This document shows, piece after piece, positions 61,358-64,000 of a stretch of 64,000 bases of DNA. The notes under the pieces are model-generated. The model worked only from the letters and a program-made list of their open reading frames with translations. It did not search any database and was not told the origin of the DNA. The position numbers and the translations under genes are program-made. This stretch comes from DASYKS01 sp035995205 (GTDB lineage Bacteria > Acidobacteriota > Thermoanaerobaculia > Multivoradales > UBA5704): contig DASYKS010000040.1 in the NCBI GenBank assembly GCA_035995205.1, positions 54,480-118,479 on the forward strand, read 5' to 3'. How positions within the stretch are numbered: position 1 is the first letter of the stretch; each line of letters starts with the position of its first letter.

Positions 61358-61714
61358 GTGATTCGACCCGGCTCGATCATCCTCGTCCATCTGGTCAACC
61401 CGACCGAGAAGTTCTGGGGAGTGCTCTACGACCTCGGAGTCGCGGGAGTGCAGATGCGCGGCATCAGCGTCGCGAGCTTCGGCGAATGGATGCTCCAGGC
61501 GGCATCCAAAGAGCCGCCGTCGCTCGGCCTGTCGACCATGTTCGTACCGCTGTTCCGGATCGAGCGGCTCTACCTCGACGAACCGGTCGGCGCGGTCGCG
61601 AGCTACCAGCAAAGCTTTGCCGAGCGGGTCGGGATGCCGGTTGCACGCTACCTGACGCTCCACGGGGGCTTGGACGTTCACCCCGAGGCGGACGCCCACG
61701 AGCTGCCGTCGTGA
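61358..61714 (+). CDS. Conserved-looking small hypothetical protein
   Basis: A 118-residue protein starting at GTG 61358, with AAGGAG about ten bases upstream. The beta-rich N-terminus (SIILVHLVNPTEKFWGVLYDLGVAGVQMRGISV) followed by an aromatic/helix segment is well composed for a folded domain. I do not recognise the family. It stands alone between minus-strand genes. Confidence 0.7.
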   Translation: MIRPGSIILVHLVNPTEKFWGVLYDLGVAGVQMRGISVASFGEWMLQAASKEPPSLGLSTMFVPLFRIERLYLDEPVGAVASYQQSFAERVGMPVARYLTLHGGLDVHPEADAHELPS

Positions 61715-61730
61715 GATCGGCTAGAGATGC

Positions 61731-61823
61731 ACGCGGCGCCGTAGCCGACCGAGGTGGGGACCGCGTACCACCGGGACGAAGGTCAAGCTCGCGACCACCG
61801 TGGGGAGCGCGCTGCCATTCCGG
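61731..61823 (-). pseudogene. Decayed fragment duplicated from larB
   Basis: These 93 bases match 62268-62360, inside larB, at roughly nine positions in ten and in the same orientation. Compensating one-base indels and substitutions make it untranslatable as LarB. It is 445 bp from the intact gene, separated by the 22-bp tandem array. Confidence 0.85.
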
Positions 61824-61872
61824 TTCGGTTCCCCTGGAAGCGATGACTCGATCCGGTGGAAGCGGCCGCAGA

Positions 61873-62060
61873 TTCCACTGCATTCTGTCGCCGCTTCCAC
61901 TGGAAACTGCGCCGTTTCCACTGCAAGCGATCGTCGCTTCCACTGCATTCTGTCGCCGCTTCCACTGGAAACTGCTCCGTTTCCACTGCAAGCGATCGTC
62001 GCTTCCACTGGAAACTGCGGCCGCTTCCACTGGAAACTGTCGTCGAATGCACTGGAAACC
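61873..62060. repeat. Tandem array of 21-22 bp units with TTCCACTG core
   Basis: TTCCACTG starts at 61873, 61895, 61916, 61938, 61960, 61981, 62003 and 62025, with a diverged copy at 62047. Three unit types alternate, with tails GAAACTG, CATTCTG and CAAGCGATCG. No unique spacers exist, so it is not a CRISPR array. Confidence 0.9.
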
Positions 62061-62136
62061 GGAGTCCGTTCCAGCCCGTTGAGCCCCCATTTCAACCCCA
62101 TCCCAAAGAACTTTGCCGGACCTATCGGCCCGAAGG

Positions 62137-62892
62137 CTACGTAGATTGCCGCGAGCGCGCGATCCGGTGGGCGAGGACGGCGGCGCCGTAGCCGTTGTCG
62201 ATGTTGACGACTCCGATGCCGGGGGCGCAGGCGTTCAGCATGGTGAGGAGCGGCGCGAGGCCGTGAAACGCGGCGCCGTAGCCGACCGAGGTGGGGACGG
62301 CGACCACCGGGGCGGAGGTCAGGCTCGCGACCACCGTGGGGAGCGCGCCGTCCATTCCGGCGACGGCGATCACCACCGCGGCTTTCCGGATCTCCGGCAG
62401 TTGAGAGAGCAGGCGGTGGAGGCCGGCGACCCCCACGTCGTAGGAGGTCTCGACCGGGCAGCCGAACCAGTGGGCGCAGACGGCGGCCTCTTCGGCCACG
62501 GGCAGGTCGGAGGTTCCCGCGGCGAGCACCGAGACGGTTCCCGCCACCGCCTCGACCGGGCCGCCGACCGTGAGCACCCGGGCGCGCTCGTGGTAGGTGG
62601 CGTTGGGTAGGTCGGCGCAGAGCGCCTCGGCGGCCGGGGCGGAAAGCCGGGTCACGAGCAACCGGCCGTGCGCCTCGACGAAGCGGGCGGCGATCTTACG
62701 CAGATCGTCCGGCGTTTTCCCCTCGGCGTAGACCGCTTCCGGCAGGCCGTTCCGCAGCTCGCGGTGAAAATCCAACCGCGCGAAGCCGAGATCGGCGTAC
62801 GGCAACTCGGCGAGCTGTTCGAGCGCTTCGGCGGTGGAGGTCGCGCCGGCCGCCACGTCGGCGAGCAGGGCGGAGAGCTGGTCGCGGTTCAC
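62137..62892 (-). CDS. larB: LarB, nickel-pincer nucleotide cofactor biosynthesis carboxylase
   Basis: A 251-residue LarB, which carboxylates and activates nicotinic acid adenine dinucleotide in synthesis of the nickel-pincer cofactor of lactate racemase-type enzymes. The C-terminal PurE-like part is clear: VSVLAAGTSDLPVAEEAA, DVGVAGLHRLLSQL, VVIAVAGMDGALPTVVA, VVAVPTSVGYGAAFHG and NACAPGIGVVNIDNGYGAA. The GTG at 62892 overlaps the larE stop (GTGA). LarC and a LarA-type racemase are not in the window. Confidence 0.93.
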   Translation of the reverse strand: MNRDQLSALLADVAAGATSTAEALEQLAELPYADLGFARLDFHRELRNGLPEAVYAEGKTPDDLRKIAARFVEAHGRLLVTRLSAPAAEALCADLPNATYHERARVLTVGGPVEAVAGTVSVLAAGTSDLPVAEEAAVCAHWFGCPVETSYDVGVAGLHRLLSQLPEIRKAAVVIAVAGMDGALPTVVASLTSAPVVAVPTSVGYGAAFHGLAPLLTMLNACAPGIGVVNIDNGYGAAVLAHRIARSRQST

Positions 62893-63716
62893 GCGCTGGG
62901 GGTCTCTGCGCCGCTGCTCACGAGGGGAGGCGGCGCATCCGCGCCGCCGCGGCGGTAGCCCGTGGGGTCGTAGCTCACCCGTGCAAAGCCGAGCGCGGCG
63001 AGCGGCGCTTCGAGCGCGGGCCAGAGATCGGCGAGCCGGGCCACTTCGTCGGCCGCGACTTCGACCCTCGCGCCGTCGGCCTCGTGGCGCACGCGGACGA
63101 CACGGAACCCTTCGCGCGCCACGATCTCTTCGGCGGCCTCGATTCGCTTGAGCTTGCCTAGGGTGACCAACTGGCCGTGGGGGATGCGGGAGGAGAGGCA
63201 GGCGTTGGCCGGCCGGTCCCAGGCGGAGAGACCCAGCTCTTTGGCGATCACCCGGGTAGTCGCCTTGTCGATGCCGTGCTCGAAAAGCGGTGAGTAGACC
63301 GCCCGCTCGCGGATCGCGCGCAGGCCCGGCCGGTCGGGTCCCGGGTCGGAGGCGTTCGTGCCGTCGCAGACCATGGCGTAACCGCGCGCCGCCGCGAGGC
63401 GGAGCATCGCGTCCATCCTCATTCCCTGGCAGACATAGCAGCGATGGCTCGGATTGGCGACGAATTCCGGATCGTCCAGCTCGCTGTAGGTCACCGTCTC
63501 GTGGCGGATGCCGATCTCTTTTGCCTGAGCCCGCGCGTGGTCCAGCTCGGCGCCCGCGAGCGTTTCCGCCGCCGCGGTGACCGCGAGCGCCCGGTCGCCG
63601 ACGGCCCGAAATGCGAGCGCCGCGACCAGCGCGGAATCCACCCCGCCCGAGTAGGCGACGAGGATCGATCCGCGGGCGGCAAGGTCGGCGATCAGGGCTT
63701 CGATTTGATCGGCCAT
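62889..63716 (-). CDS. larE: LarE, ATP-dependent sulfur insertase for the nickel-pincer cofactor
   Basis: A 275-residue PP-loop enzyme with LVAYSGGVDSALVAA (loop at 23-28). Cys173 lies in NACLSSRIPHG, equivalent to the sulfur-donor Cys176 of the Lactobacillus enzyme. It also has a CxxC (Cys93 and Cys96 in HRCYVCQGM). Three such cysteines are the pattern linked to [4Fe-4S]-containing, catalytic LarE enzymes rather than the sacrificial single-cysteine type. The ATG at 63716 begins the protein properly; upstream frame is shadow. Confidence 0.92.
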   Translation of the reverse strand: MADQIEALIADLAARGSILVAYSGGVDSALVAALAFRAVGDRALAVTAAAETLAGAELDHARAQAKEIGIRHETVTYSELDDPEFVANPSHRCYVCQGMRMDAMLRLAAARGYAMVCDGTNASDPGPDRPGLRAIRERAVYSPLFEHGIDKATTRVIAKELGLSAWDRPANACLSSRIPHGQLVTLGKLKRIEAAEEIVAREGFRVVRVRHEADGARVEVAADEVARLADLWPALEAPLAALGFARVSYDPTGYRRGGADAPPPLVSSGAETPSA

Positions 63717-63798
63717 GGGGGGATTCGAATCGGCGTTCCGCACGGGGAAAGATGCTAGCACGCGGCATGCCCGCGACCATCGCAGCTTGCCACGGCAG

Positions 63799-63822
63799 CC
63801 CTCACCCCCGGCCCCTCTCCGG
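63799..63822. repeat. Partial CCTCACCCCCGGCCCCTCTCC repeat
   Basis: This is the left half of a common intergenic palindromic repeat. It stops exactly where the IS481-type end sequence begins, suggesting that the insertion sequence landed in it. Confidence 0.55.
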
Positions 63823-63871
63823 TTCAGACCGGGCACATGGGTAACACTTCAGACCGGGCACATGGGTGACA
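63823..63871. mobile_element. Left end of an IS481-family insertion sequence (tandem end repeats)
   Basis: Two 24-bp near-identical direct copies (63823-63846 and 63848-63871) contain CAGACCGGGCACATGGGT followed by AACA or GACA. Such ACCCATGTGCCCGG sequences are typical of IS481-type termini. The transposase starts 42 bp later. Confidence 0.7.
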
Positions 63872-63913
63872 GCCCAGGTGGGAGAGCATTGAGGGCCTTA
63901 GGAGGTCCCTGAA

Positions 63914-64000
63914 TGCCTTGGGAGGAGACGACCCGCATGAAGCAAAGAGCGAGGTTTTTGCTGGAGTTTTCGAGCTGCCTGTACACCATGAGCGATCTCT
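63914..64000 (+). CDS. IS481-family transposase, N-terminal fragment (runs off the window)
   Basis: 29 residues beginning MPWEETTRMKQRARFLLEF. The MPWEE and (M/K)xxRxRFxxE pattern opens the helix-turn-helix of IS481-type DDE transposases. GGAGG at 63902-63906 precedes the ATG. The DDE domain lies beyond the window. Confidence 0.8.

Noticed and set aside
61873..62060. CRISPR array
   Set aside because: Repeats directly abut with only alternating short tails, there are no unique spacers of 25-40 bp, and no cas gene is nearby.

Overview
The window is high-GC (roughly two thirds G+C) DNA from a Gram-negative bacterium: outer-membrane efflux channels, lipoprotein signals and a type VI secretion (T6SS) membrane complex are all present. 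Gene content (methylmalonyl-CoA pathway genes, larB/larE, an injection-system operon with a DUF6519-type protein, abundant REP-like palindromes) fits an Acidobacteriota-like or deltaproteobacterial/myxobacterial genome. No rRNA or tRNA is present, so this placement is tentative.

Layout. (1) 1-3494, minus strand: an ECF sigma factor, a small membrane protein and a tripartite RND efflux pump form one tightly coupled operon. (2) 3576-6946, plus strand: YqgE/AlgH protein, Nudix hydrolase, phage-holin-family membrane protein, SDR oxidoreductase, two monoheme cytochrome c lipoproteins and a small hypothetical protein. (3) 6970-13657: a TetR regulator with a palindromic operator, followed by a second RND pump (adaptor, permease, NodT-type outer-membrane factor), all coupled. 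(4) 13.7-14.9 kb: small accessory genes (a TIR-like/nucleotide-binding candidate, DUF2188, GIY-YIG). (5) 15.1-20.6 kb: a three-gene TssJ-TssL-TssM module with no other T6SS gene beside it; its TssM has lost the P-loop lysine. (6) 20.8-23.6 kb: VOC dioxygenase-like protein, a repeat-rich non-coding stretch and a DUF4258/DUF2283 toxin-antitoxin-like pair. (7) 23.6-54.0 kb, minus strand: a contractile injection system (CIS) operon of about 17 genes reading leftward from 54019. In transcription order these are two sheaths, tube, zinc-ribbon protein, an 1805-residue disordered protein, Pvc16-like cap, AAA+ ATPase, small protein, CIS tube/LysM proteins, gp27-like hub, gp5-like spike, gp25, two large baseplate proteins, tail-I-like protein and a LamG/Kelch DUF6519 protein. 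(8) 54.4-57.0 kb: acyl-CoA dehydrogenase, MeaB and methylmalonyl-CoA epimerase. (9) 57-61.7 kb: a putative M91-type metalloprotease effector, a BrnT/antitoxin pair, a CHAT-TM-FGE protein and two small proteins. (10) 61.7-63.7 kb: a decayed larB fragment, a 22-bp tandem array, and larB-larE. (11) 63.8-64.0 kb: the left end of an IS481-family element.

The main biological story is the CIS. It has two sheaths, one carrying Ig-like insertions; a spike with a T4-gp5-type octad beta-helix; and a baseplate protein carrying a BNR beta-propeller. It lacks a recognisable tape-measure protein, tail fibre or TssK. A T6SS-type TssJLM envelope complex lies convergently about 3 kb away, which raises the possibility (inference) of an envelope-anchored hybrid between an extracellular CIS and a T6SS. 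The other striking feature is that the gene for the disordered CIS protein has been colonised by at least four families of palindromic REP-like elements. Copies of the two main families are spaced by exact multiples of three bases, so all are read in one frame.
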